Made by a program: the position numbers and the translations under genes | Shown here: positions 1-6,110 of the stretch, piece by piece | Layout of the letters: every line of letters starts with the position of its first letter | How positions within the stretch are numbered: the first letter of the stretch is position 1 | Assembly: GCA_964373165.1 (NCBI GenBank) | Contig: CAYJTF010000016.1 | Coordinates: 1-17,443 of the forward strand | Reading direction: 5' to 3' | Length of the DNA stretch: 17,443 bases | Origin: JAGVVZ01 sp964373165 | GTDB taxonomy: Archaea; Aenigmatarchaeota; Aenigmatarchaeia; CG10238-14 | The notes under the pieces: model-generated | Database searches by the model: none | What the model was told of the DNA's origin: nothing | Seen by the model: the letters and a program-made list of their open reading frames with translations, nothing else

Positions 1-100
1 TATAAGTAGACGCTAATTAGCGATATATTTAATTTTCCGAAATGACTATTTTATACAATATGTCGTTATTTAGTGACAAAATGAATAATAAAGTGACTGT
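1..100. promoter_or_regulatory. AT-rich leader with a 12-bp palindrome
   Basis: Non-coding region before the first gene. It contains a perfect palindrome, CGCTAATTAGCG, at 11-22, followed by TATA-like stretches (ATATATTTAAT at about 24-34 and TTTTATACAATA at about 49-60). A GTGACT stretch at 93-98 complements the archaeal anti-SD and lies just upstream of the ATG at 101. The palindrome could be an operator for the winged-helix protein encoded next, by analogy with autoregulated archaeal regulators. That role is inference. Confidence 0.35.
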
Positions 101-433
101 ATGCAAATAAAAACTTGGATAGTAAACAAAATAGATTTTAATGAATTCACTTGGGAAGAATTCATGGAAACGTTATTTCATAAACACGAGAAGACTAAAG
201 AGGCTGCAAATAAGATTCTATTAGCATTAAAGGAGAAACCTTGCACATTAAATGAGATAATAACCGCAAAGAAAATCCCGAGAGGCACTGCATATGACGC
301 ATTTGATGTTTTAAGAAAATCTGGTTTGATCAACAGAAAAGACAAGTATTCTGAGCTAACTCTATCGGATCAATTTTCATTAACTTTAGAGAAACTGGCA
401 AAATACTGGAAAAAATGGGTAAGAGAACCATGA
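101..433 (+). CDS. winged-helix DNA-binding protein
   Basis: A 110-residue protein with no membrane segment. Residues about 37-90 have the spacing of a winged helix-turn-helix: helix one KILLALKEK, the CTLNEIITAKKIPRGTAYDA pair (second and recognition helices, about 48-68), then LRKSGLINRK and a beta wing. This is the MarR/TrmB-like arrangement common in archaea. The C-terminal 20 residues are basic and aromatic (KYWKKWVREP). The start follows a GTGACT SD-like stretch at 93-98. It is probably a transcriptional regulator, perhaps of itself through the palindrome at 11-22. The ligand and targets cannot be read from the sequence. Confidence 0.7.
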   Translation: MQIKTWIVNKIDFNEFTWEEFMETLFHKHEKTKEAANKILLALKEKPCTLNEIITAKKIPRGTAYDAFDVLRKSGLINRKDKYSELTLSDQFSLTLEKLAKYWKKWVREP

Positions 434-525
434 TTTTTTGATCGAATAAAATAAACTAATAATCTATCCTTAACAGTAAAAAAACGCTGATGTAGAAGGG
501 TCTTTTCTGCCAAATTTATATTCTA

Positions 526-645
526 TATATTATATTTTATATAGTATTTTTTATTTAATTATTATAATAATATATATAAAATATAATATACTTTTTACAG
601 TATTATAGATGTATATAAAATATAATATATATATTATTTTATATA
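526..645. repeat. alternating inverted and direct 18-bp AT repeats
   Basis: TATATTATATTTTATATA at 526-543 is the exact reverse complement of TATATAAAATATAATATA at 573-590. The latter occurs again exactly at 612-629. A shortened inverted copy (TATATTATTTTATATA) follows at about 630-645. The copies therefore alternate inverted, direct, direct, inverted. Perfect 18-mers exceed what simple AT richness would usually give, but low complexity lowers their significance. They could form cruciforms or a DNA-unwinding region, or act as strong TATA/terminator signals. No replication initiator gene is nearby. Confidence 0.6.
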
Positions 646-662
646 ATAGTTCAATTTTTAAA

Positions 663-674
663 AAAGTGAGAGTT
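663..674 (+). repeat. AAAGTGAGAGTT motif, copy 1
   Basis: Exact copy of the 12-base intergenic motif, 79 bases upstream of the DUF192 gene and immediately after the AT-repeat block. It is the only copy not close to a stop codon. Confidence 0.6.
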
Positions 675-752
675 GAATTTGAAAAATGGTAATGAAGTTA
701 ACCCAAAATCTACAAGGGGTGATTAATATTTTCTTAGATAGAAATAATTATA

Positions 753-1147
753 ATGAGGATCATAAACAAAACAAAAAATAGTGTTCTGGCTGAAAATATA
801 ATATTCAGAAGGTCTTTTTTTGAGTTAATGTCTGGTTTAATACCATATAAGATCAAAAATAGGTATTTGTATGATATATTCAAGACACATGAGTTCAATA
901 AGAATGACGCAATGGTATTCAAAGTGAGATATTATGAAACTATACATACATTGTTCATGAGTTTTTCTATATCCATAGTACTTACAGACAAAAATTTGAG
1001 AGTTATAGAAAAATCTAAAATGAAGCCGTTTACGTATTATNNNNNNNNNNTTATATTCCAAAAAAGAGTTATAGTTATTTGATTGAGATGGTCGAGTCTA
1101 AGTTCAATAAAGTGAATATAGGAGACGAATTATCGTTTATCCATTAA
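753..1147 (+). CDS. DUF192 family protein, interrupted by a scaffold gap
   Basis: Two reading-frame segments flank the run of N. Before the gap, residues 1-96 begin MRIINKTKNSVLAENIIF and include DAMVFKVRYYETIHTLFMSFSISIVLTD, the archaeal DUF192 pattern in which a hydrophobic strand precedes the 'fWMknT..pLDivF' core. After the gap, from 1052 in another frame, YIPKKSYSYLIEMVE and VNIGDELSFIH match the conserved C-terminal end of the family, and the stop is TAA 1145-1147. The frame change disappears if the real gap length leaves remainder 2 on division by 3, so ten N is a placeholder. DUF192 proteins are small beta-rich proteins of unknown function, often secreted in bacteria. This one has no signal peptide. 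Confidence 0.8.
1041..1050. other. assembly gap (10 N)
   Basis: Ten undetermined bases inside the DUF192 gene. The codon frames on either side show the true length is not ten, so this is a placeholder for a short unknown distance. Confidence 0.95.
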
Positions 1148-1222
1148 TAACTAATAGTGAGATTTAATAGGGCAACTATTCCAAATATACAAATAAAGTT
1201 TATTTAACAAAAAACGGAGGTT

Positions 1223-2095
1223 GTGTGTGATTTTATGCTAAATCCAATAATAAATTATATAGATAAAAATAGGAAACTTCATCAAGCAGTGCCACTGTTT
1301 CTAGCGATTTTGATATTGATAGACCTTGTTCTTATAATATATGTCACATTGAACCTGCTGAATAGAATAGGATTCGAAGAAAAAATAATATTGAAGATAT
1401 ATCCGTTAGATGTTCTACTGGGAATGACAATATACCTTAAAACAGCTATAGATTTTGCTATTTTTATTGGAAGGCTTATGCACAAAAACCCGGGATGGAA
1501 AAGTAGAGTGGCTATAGAATTTGGAACGGCGATAGGTAATGGTTTAGGAACAGTAATAGTACTTGTAATATGGGTATTTGTAAAAAACGTTGAAATATTA
1601 CTTGCTAGCATGATATTTCTCGCGTCTTTAGTGCTTTTTGAATTGGCTTATGAAGGGATTGAGCATTTTTCAAGCTGGAAAGATAAGAAATTTAAAAAAA
1701 TACTTTACTATAGTCTAGAATTCCCGTTGAGATATATATTAAAAGTGATAAAACCTGTACTTGGAAAATTCATGCCTCATATAGGGTCTCAATTAAAAGG
1801 TGAGAGTTTGAAAAGTTGGAGATCATTGTTATTGTTTTCTTTTGGCATACCGTTTATTCTTGGATTGGACGACTTCGCTGGTTACGTACCTTTATTCAGT
1901 ATTGTTAATGTGTTTAGCTTCAGCATAGGTGTTGTAGCTGCTCATACATTATTAAATATAGCCTTGTTCATAAATCCAGATATAACAATAAAACTTGTTA
2001 AAAATGAGTGGGTATCTTATATAGGAAGCGTGGCTTTTATCGTAATCTCAATATATGGGTTTATAGAAATAAGTAAAATATTAAGCCGCTTGTAG
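1223..2095 (+). CDS. polytopic membrane protein of unknown function
   Basis: A 290-residue protein with about seven hydrophobic segments, near residues 22-46, 62-84, 103-121, 124-143, 200-217, 223-250 and 264-284. The two halves are joined by a basic loop (about 150-200). The first half carries DFAIFIGRLMHKNPGWKSRVAIEFGTAIGN and the second GLDDFAGYVPLFS. The acidic GLDDFAxY pattern on a membrane helix recalls LysE/CadD-type exporters, but the resemblance is local and I do not assign a substrate. Start choice is open: GGAGG at 1216-1220 is 2 nt from this GTG and 14 nt from the in-frame ATG at 1235, and neither spacing is ideal. A motif copy follows the stop directly. Confidence 0.75.
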   Translation: MCDFMLNPIINYIDKNRKLHQAVPLFLAILILIDLVLIIYVTLNLLNRIGFEEKIILKIYPLDVLLGMTIYLKTAIDFAIFIGRLMHKNPGWKSRVAIEFGTAIGNGLGTVIVLVIWVFVKNVEILLASMIFLASLVLFELAYEGIEHFSSWKDKKFKKILYYSLEFPLRYILKVIKPVLGKFMPHIGSQLKGESLKSWRSLLLFSFGIPFILGLDDFAGYVPLFSIVNVFSFSIGVVAAHTLLNIALFINPDITIKLVKNEWVSYIGSVAFIVISIYGFIEISKILSRL

Positions 2096-2107
2096 AAAGT
2101 GAGAGTT
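2096..2107 (+). repeat. AAAGTGAGAGTT motif, copy 2
   Basis: Exact copy beginning at the base after the TAG (2093-2095) of the membrane protein gene. Confidence 0.7.
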
Positions 2108-2221
2108 TGTTATTTCTTTTGTTAATATTTTTAACTTTTGTTCAATAACATAATAATGTGAAACTCAGAAAACAAGATTACAAAATATTGAAATGGGCTC
2201 ATATTAGTGGTTCAGAAATTG

Positions 2222-2567
2222 TTGAAAAAAGGAGCTTTAGATGTATATACAACAAATACACAAATGAAAAAAAACAGACCTGCAGTGATGCTTTGTGCAA
2301 TTTGTAGACATGAATTAACAGATAAACTCATTAATATAATTTATAGAGAACAGCATCTACTGGATTGCGTGTATACGAAGGTTTAAAATATGAGTTAGAA
2401 AAAGAAATAAAAACAAAATATGGAAACGTGAGGGTAAAAATTGCATATTTGAATAAAAAAATTATTAATATAAAACCAGAATATTCAGATTGTAAAAAAA
2501 TGGTTGAAAAAACAATTTAGCTATTAAAGAAATTTATGAAAAAGTCATAAAAAATCCACACTTCTAG
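2222..2567 (+). pseudogene. larC: remnant of a LarC-type nickel-insertion protein
   Basis: LarC builds the nickel-pincer cofactor of lactate racemase and relatives. Only the C-terminal third remains, in three frames. From 2222: LKKGALDVYTTNTQMKKNRP and on to IIYREQ, matching the conserved 'GAlDv..tpi.MKKnRPg' and 'i.reTst' blocks. After a shift near 2354: STGLRVYEGLKYELEKEI, KTKYGNVRVKIA and IKPEYSDCKKMVEKT, ending at TAG 2518-2520. After another shift: LAIKEIYEKVIKNPHF to TAG 2567. The N-terminal nickel-binding part is missing. A faint trace (HISGSEIVEK at about 2205-2232, another frame) may extend it. Two frameshifts plus 5' loss fit a true pseudogene, although indel errors close to the gap cannot be excluded. 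Confidence 0.8.
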
Positions 2568-2576
2568 CATTCTATA

Positions 2577-2588
2577 AAAGTAAGAGTT
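2577..2588 (+). repeat. AAAGTAAGAGTT, one-base variant of the motif, copy 3
   Basis: One substitution (G to A at the sixth base). It starts 10 bases after the last stop of the larC remnant and overlaps the stop codon (TAA, 2589-2587) of the minus-strand gene that follows. Confidence 0.6.
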
Positions 2589-2907
2589 AAAGATCCTTAA
2601 TATATTTATCAATTATCGGAACAACTTCATCTTCTATTAAAGGTGCTTTATCTAAATGATGCTTCGTTTGAAATGGAACGGAATTAATAATTAAAGTAAT
2701 ACCCGTAGAGGTTTTTCTTAACTTTAAAGAAAATTTAGGCGACCCGTTGACAGGCTCTCTAATATAATTATCCTCAGGGAAATACTTTGTGACACCATCA
2801 AATCCCCAAATAATATCTCCTTGATTTATTTCTTGTAATATAAAGTTTCTTTCTTCTAATCTGTGTCTAATGGATGGAAATAAAGTACCATATACAAGTT
2901 CAGTCAT
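2587..2907 (-). CDS. small hypothetical protein
   Basis: A 106-residue soluble protein that I do not recognise. Features that look like a real protein are a mixed alpha/beta composition, GDIIWGFDGVTKYFPEDNYIRE in the middle, a beta-like KFSLKLRKTSTGITLIINS segment and an acidic helical C-terminus (EDEVVPIIDKYIKDL). It reads without interruption and has ordinary codon use for the window. It lies between two decayed genes with motif copies on both sides. An AT-rich TATA-like stretch (TTATAATTATGTATAA, about 2940-2955) lies about 40 bases upstream of its ATG. No SD is visible, which suggests a short or absent leader. Confidence 0.55.
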   Translation of the reverse strand: MTELVYGTLFPSIRHRLEERNFILQEINQGDIIWGFDGVTKYFPEDNYIREPVNGSPKFSLKLRKTSTGITLIINSVPFQTKHHLDKAPLIEDEVVPIIDKYIKDL

Positions 2908-2965
2908 TCTATCTCTTGTAAATTTTGAGAAATACGAATTTATAATTATGTATAATCTTCATTGA

Positions 2966-2977
2966 AAAGTGAGAGTT
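2966..2977 (+). repeat. AAAGTGAGAGTT motif, copy 4
   Basis: Exact copy. Its last two bases fall in the stop codon (TAA, 2978-2976) of the minus-strand cupredoxin reading frame. It marks the left edge of the higher-GC island. Confidence 0.65.
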
Positions 2978-3374
2978 AACTGAAAGGGAATGTTCTATTT
3001 TTCTTCAATCTTTCAAAATCCTCCATCTCTGTATGCCCCTCACCACAAGGCACGCTGCAAGCAAACTGGCCGAAGCGCTTGGCTTATCAGCAATGAATTC
3101 TACCACGACTTCTTTTCCAGGCCCATTATTTATGTCGTAGCTTGCCATAGAAAAACCGTGGGTTACATCTACACTTTTTATTTTAAGCCTGACATTGTCG
3201 CTTCTCATTACGTATATTTTATCCGGCACAAATTCCCACTGCTCAGCTACGATGCTGAATTCCTTTACGTTGCTATCGGAAAATGCGCTTTTTGGGTCTG
3301 TACAGGTTGTGAAGTGCTTACACAACCAGCTGCAAAAGCTGTCCCGCCAGCAGTAGCAATAAAATAATTTTCTT
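2976..3374 (-). pseudogene. CuA-type cupredoxin (COX2-like), frameshifted
   Basis: Assembled from three frames. The 5' part reads KKIILLLLLAG then AAGCVSTS, a lipoprotein signal with the lipobox Cys, but no ATG/GTG precedes it. The core (about 3295-3070) reads EFSIVAEQWEFVPDKIYVM, VDVTHGFSM and NNGPGKEVVVEFIADKP. After a shift near 3090, FACSVPCGEGHTEM gives CxxxCxxxHxxM. With the His of THGF this is the full ligand set of the binuclear CuA site of cytochrome c oxidase subunit II and relatives. No oxidase subunit I is present, so a stand-alone copper electron carrier is more likely than an oxidase subunit. At least two frameshifts and the missing start suggest decay. The intact copper ligands would also fit indel errors in sequence. 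Confidence 0.8.
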
Positions 3375-3828
3375 ATCTTATTCTACCCCGTGACAAAGTC
3401 TTTGATTGCATATATACTGCATACGTCAAAAGAATTATACTTATAATGCCCAGTATCGGCTGTATTGGCATAAAGTATGCTACGACGCCTGTTATGCCTA
3501 AGAGAAATATCAGCAATTTATTGCAAATTGCACATCCAAAAGAAAATAATCCGCCCACAGCTCCGCCAGTTACGGCATAATTGCATTTTACCTGTGTCTT
3601 TTTCGTGTAGTACCACAATCCTATGTAAGCGCCAGAAAGTATAGACGTCATGACAAGAAATATGTAATCATAGAAATATACTGGAGTCATTCTGGTAAAT
3701 AGCTCGTTTGGCAGAAGCACGGTGATGATCCCGAATGCGGCAAAAATTGAGAAAGCTGCTATGCCGCCTATAATTATTGACCGCACTTTCAATTTTTGTT
3801 TTTGCTGCTTTCTTTTCATGTTCGTCAT
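3373..3828 (-). CDS. four-helix membrane protein with a GCAICN motif
   Basis: A 151-residue protein with hydrophobic segments near 17-39, 53-74, 88-115 and 123-142 and a basic N-terminus. The third helix holds GGLFSFGCAICNKLLIFLLG, with Cys99 and Cys102 in a CxxCN arrangement that could bind copper or form a disulfide. Its stop overlaps the first codon of the cupredoxin, so the two form an operon, and I infer a copper-handling or maturation role for the pair. A GTGAT SD-like stretch lies 2 bases before this ATG but 9 before the in-frame ATG at 3819 (MKRKQQ), which may be the true start. G+C is about 40%, above its surroundings. Confidence 0.7.
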   Translation of the reverse strand: MTNMKRKQQKQKLKVRSIIIGGIAAFSIFAAFGIITVLLPNELFTRMTPVYFYDYIFLVMTSILSGAYIGLWYYTKKTQVKCNYAVTGGAVGGLFSFGCAICNKLLIFLLGITGVVAYFMPIQPILGIISIILLTYAVYMQSKTLSRGRIR

Positions 3829-3887
3829 ATCACAAAGTATCTACATTTTCCCATCTATTTTTTTGAAAATTTACTTTCGAACTGCGT

Positions 3888-3914
3888 CTTATAAGTAAAA
3901 CGCCTTTCGTTTTA
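3888..3914 (-). promoter_or_regulatory. putative promoter and dyad of the cupredoxin operon
   Basis: CTTATAAG at 3888-3895 is a self-complementary TATA-like box 60-67 bases before the minus-strand start. It abuts an inverted repeat with 7-base arms, TAAAACG (3896-3902) and CGTTTTA (3908-3914), separated by CCTTT. The dyad lies where BRE/upstream contacts would fall, a plausible repressor or activator site, perhaps for a metal-responsive factor. The role is inference. Confidence 0.35.
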
Positions 3915-3969
3915 TGATAAACAAGTGTCCCTACTCCCCTTTTCAACATAAATAATTTTAATAAAAGAA

Positions 3970-3977
3970 TTTAAATA
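3970..3977 (+). promoter_or_regulatory. TATA-like box upstream of the small membrane protein
   Basis: TTTAAATA at 3970-3977, preceded by purines (AAAAGAA), lies about 43 bases ahead of the TTG start at 4020. This suits an archaeal promoter with a short leader. A GTGAT at 4012-4016 would serve as SD. Confidence 0.35.
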
Positions 3978-4019
3978 AGAAAGTTAATTTATTAACCTAT
4001 AAAATAAAAGAGTGATAAT

Positions 4020-4313
4020 TTGATAGGCGGATGGGATTTTTTAACGATCACTGTAATCGCAATTGCTGCTTCGAGTATTCTAACAACTTATATTAGAGAA
4101 AAATATAAAAAACCAAACGGAAAAAATGAAGGTAAAGGCAATAGCGTAGATACTTTAACGATGGGTCTTGTTCTCTCAGGAGTTGGTTTAGCTATCTTAG
4201 TTGGCCAATATTTCAAAGTAGTTCAAGGATATTGGATAGTGGGAGGTTTAGTTTTATTATTTATAGGATTGGCTTTAATTTCAAGTTATTATTTAAAAAA
4301 GAAGAAATGGTAA
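4020..4313 (+). CDS. small three-helix membrane protein
   Basis: A 97-residue protein. Hydrophobic segments lie near residues 5-24, 45-64 and 71-92, with a charged Gly/Lys/Asn-rich loop (about 26-42) between the first two and a basic tail (KKKKW). The last two helices form a hairpin of the type 'GLVLSGVGLAIL...GGLVLLFIGLALI', seen in small DUF6249-like membrane proteins. That link rests on composition only. The start is TTG, chosen because GTGAT at 4012-4016 sits at suitable spacing. It lies divergent from the cupredoxin operon and upstream of ndk, with a motif copy after its stop. Confidence 0.6.
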   Translation: MIGGWDFLTITVIAIAASSILTTYIREKYKKPNGKNEGKGNSVDTLTMGLVLSGVGLAILVGQYFKVVQGYWIVGGLVLLFIGLALISSYYLKKKKW

Positions 4314-4328
4314 CTATGTTTTTTTCTA

Positions 4329-4340
4329 AAAGTGAGAGTT
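4329..4340 (+). repeat. AAAGTGAGAGTT motif, copy 5
   Basis: Exact copy, 15 bases downstream of the stop of the small membrane protein gene and 57 bases before ndk. Confidence 0.65.
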
Positions 4341-4397
4341 ACATAAAGTATTTAACATTTTCTATCAAAAGTAAAACTGTAAATAAGTGAAAATTAA

Positions 4398-4964
4398 ATG
4401 GAAAGAACATTTTTAATGATAAAGCCAGACGGAGTAAAAAGAGGGCTTATTGGTGAAGTTTATAAAAGAATAGAATCTTCTGGTTTGAAAATAGTTGCTA
4501 TGAAAATGATTTACCCCTCGAAGAAGCAGGCTGAAGATTTTTATCCTAAAAATGAAGAATGGCTAATGAACATAGGGAAAAAGGGGAAAAAAGGATATGA
4601 AGATAAGGGTCTTAAATTTAAATGGGATTTAAAGGAATACGGGTTATTAGTAAGATCATGGCTTGTGAATTATTTGTTATCAGGACCTGTTGTTCCGAGT
4701 GTCATAGAGGGACCAAATGCTATAGAGATGATAAGAAAAGTTGTTGGTAATACAGAACCAAGACAAGCTGAGCTAGGAACTATAAGAGGAGATTTCAGTA
4801 TAGATTCTTATGATTTAGCCAACAAATTAGAAAGACCTGTGAAAAATATAGTTCACGCATCTACTAGCAAAGAAGACGCTGAAAAAGAAATAAATTTTTG
4901 GTTCAAGAAAGAAGAGTTCTCATCCTATAAAAGAGTAGATGAAGAACTTATTTCTGGAAAGTGA
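4398..4964 (+). CDS. ndk: nucleoside diphosphate kinase with a lid insertion
   Basis: Transfers the gamma phosphate between nucleoside tri- and diphosphates through a phosphohistidine. The family is clear from TFLMIKPDGVKRGLIGEV (residues 4-21), SGPVVPSVIEGPNAIEMIR (95-113), the GTIRGDF block (127-133) and NIVHASTSKEDAEKEI (150-165), with catalytic His153. At 188 residues it exceeds the usual 140-150 because about 35 mostly basic residues (about 52-88, KNEEWLMNIGKKGKKGYEDK and following) replace the short helical stretch before the LVxYxxSGPV segment. Longer NDKs of this kind occur in some archaea. No functional residue is lost. It sits 24 bases upstream of the ATP-grasp gene, which hints at co-transcription, but a housekeeping role is enough to explain it. 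Confidence 0.93.
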   Translation: MERTFLMIKPDGVKRGLIGEVYKRIESSGLKIVAMKMIYPSKKQAEDFYPKNEEWLMNIGKKGKKGYEDKGLKFKWDLKEYGLLVRSWLVNYLLSGPVVPSVIEGPNAIEMIRKVVGNTEPRQAELGTIRGDFSIDSYDLANKLERPVKNIVHASTSKEDAEKEINFWFKKEEFSSYKRVDEELISGK

Positions 4965-4969
4965 GAGTT
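4958..4969 (+). repeat. AAAGTGAGAGTT motif, copy 6
   Basis: Exact copy overlapping the last codons and TGA stop (4962-4964) of ndk. It ends 19 bases before the ATP-grasp start and is the last copy in the window. Confidence 0.65.
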
Positions 4970-4988
4970 CTCATGGTGTTTTAATAAA

Positions 4989-6035
4989 ATGACAGAAAGT
5001 TTAGATCCGCCGCCGTTAAAAAACGGGATGAAAATTCTCGCGAAGCATAAAATAAAATTAGTTGGGATAGCTTACAGTAAAGCCGAAAGAGAGTATTTCC
5101 CTACAGAAGAAGCTTATATATCAGAACAAGAGGTACTTGAAAGAGCTAAAGTTCTGCAAAAAATTTTAAAAGAGATGGGATTCGAAGCAAGGCTGTACCC
5201 GGGCGATGAAACTATAATAAGCAAAATTCAAGAAGATAAACCTGACTTGATTGTTAATCTAGTTGATACAGTAAGAGGTACTGAAATTTTAAGTACATGT
5301 ATTCCTGCTCTATTGGATTTAGCTCAAATTCCATATACTGGAAGTGGAATGTATACATTTACATTGTCGAGCAATAAAGTTTTAATGAAAGAATTATTGT
5401 TAGCTCATGGTATACCAACCCCAAGATATCAATTAATAAAACATCACAATGAATCGATATCAAAAAGATTAAAATATCCTTTGATAACAAAACTAAATAA
5501 TTATCATGGTGGGGTTGGTATCACGAATGATGCGATAAGTGAAAATGAGAAACATTTGAGAAAAAGATTAAGATATCTAATAAACACATACAAATCATCT
5601 GTTGTCGTTGAAGAATTTATACAAGGTAAGGAGTTATCTGCTATTGTGTTAGAAGGAAGGAAAGATACTGTGTATATAGGTGAAAAGGTTTTCAAACAAA
5701 CTAAAAAAAGAAAATACGATTTCTGCAGTTTTGACGCAACATGGTTAGAAGAAGATGCTTATTATTATAAAAAATTTGATAACAATGGAAAAATTGCAAA
5801 GTTATCAAAAAAGGCATTCGATCTGCTTGGAATGGCAGATTATGCAAAATTTGATATAAGAATTGATGATAAAAAAAGGTTTTTCTTTATAGATTGTAAC
5901 GCAAATCCGGCGCTAGGACCACAAAGTTGTGATTGTGCAATTGGTAGTATAACAAAACTATATGATATACCTTTCAAAAAAATCTTCGCTAAAATTATGG
6001 CTTGTGCTTTGTCAACAAGTAACAAGTATATATAA
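4989..6035 (+). CDS. D-Ala-D-Ala-ligase-like ATP-grasp enzyme
   Basis: A 348-residue ATP-grasp enzyme. The family activates a carboxylate as acyl phosphate and joins it to an amine or thiol. The pre-ATP-grasp domain spans about 22-125 (VGIAYS, PDLIVNLVDT, IPYTGSG). Nucleotide-binding parts are Lys130, YPLITKLNNYHGGVGI (163-178, with Lys168 in place of the usual 'VKPxxEGSSxGI'), VVVEEFIQGKELS (205-217) and the metal-binding end FDIRIDD (288-294) and FIDCNANPALGP (300-311). The usual E of 'EiNtnPg' is replaced by D302. No peptidoglycan genes are near, so the product may be a dipeptide, a poly-amino-acid tag or a natural product. An in-frame ATG at 5028 (MKILAKHKIKLVG) fits the family start better and could be the real one. 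It heads the PP-loop/E1/peptidase run. Confidence 0.85.
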   Translation: MTESLDPPPLKNGMKILAKHKIKLVGIAYSKAEREYFPTEEAYISEQEVLERAKVLQKILKEMGFEARLYPGDETIISKIQEDKPDLIVNLVDTVRGTEILSTCIPALLDLAQIPYTGSGMYTFTLSSNKVLMKELLLAHGIPTPRYQLIKHHNESISKRLKYPLITKLNNYHGGVGITNDAISENEKHLRKRLRYLINTYKSSVVVEEFIQGKELSAIVLEGRKDTVYIGEKVFKQTKKRKYDFCSFDATWLEEDAYYYKKFDNNGKIAKLSKKAFDLLGMADYAKFDIRIDDKKRFFFIDCNANPALGPQSCDCAIGSITKLYDIPFKKIFAKIMACALSTSNKYI

Positions 6036-6052
6036 TAGAACTAAAAAAACAT

Positions 6053-6102
6053 AAATTATTTTATATTAAAGATAACAATTTCTATATAATATAAAATAAT
6101 TT
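6053..6102 (+). promoter_or_regulatory. perfect 15-bp hairpin before the PP-loop gene
   Basis: AAATTATTTTATATT (6053-6067) and AATATAAAATAATTT (6088-6102) are exact inverted repeats around a 20-base loop, ending 8 bases before the ATG at 6111. The right arm also contains ATATAAAATA, a good TATA element, though too close to the start for the usual distance. It could end the upstream transcript, hide or expose the start, or be an operator. The arms are entirely A/T, so stability would be modest. Confidence 0.5.
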
Positions 6103-6110
6103 TAGAAAAA

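Larger units (their letters stand above)
434..752. other. non-coding, extremely AT-rich interval
   Basis: No coding region is credible over these roughly 320 bases. The middle part (about 520-650) is almost pure A/T and holds the repeats listed separately, and one copy of the AAAGTGAGAGTT motif follows at 663-674. A strong SD-like GGGGTGATT at 715-723 lies too far (about 30 nt) from the ATG at 753 to serve it. It may belong to a short reading frame I cannot support, or be fortuitous. Confidence 0.5.

Noticed and set aside
526..645. AT repeats as a CRISPR array
   Set aside because: Unit spacing is irregular, the units alternate in orientation and there are no unique spacers or cas genes.
686..781. 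Short plus-strand frame of 31 codons after motif copy 1
   Set aside because: It overlaps the DUF192 start in another frame, has no motif and lies in AT-rich sequence. The SD-like GGGGTGATT falls inside it rather than before it.
1797..1810. AAAGGTGAGAGTTT inside the membrane-protein gene as another motif copy
   Set aside because: It needs a one-base insertion, lies within coding sequence encoding a plausible KGESLK loop and is not near a stop codon.
2990..3367. Plus-strand frame of 125 codons over the cupredoxin
   Set aside because: The minus strand carries clear copper-protein motifs across frames. The plus-strand product has no recognisable domain.
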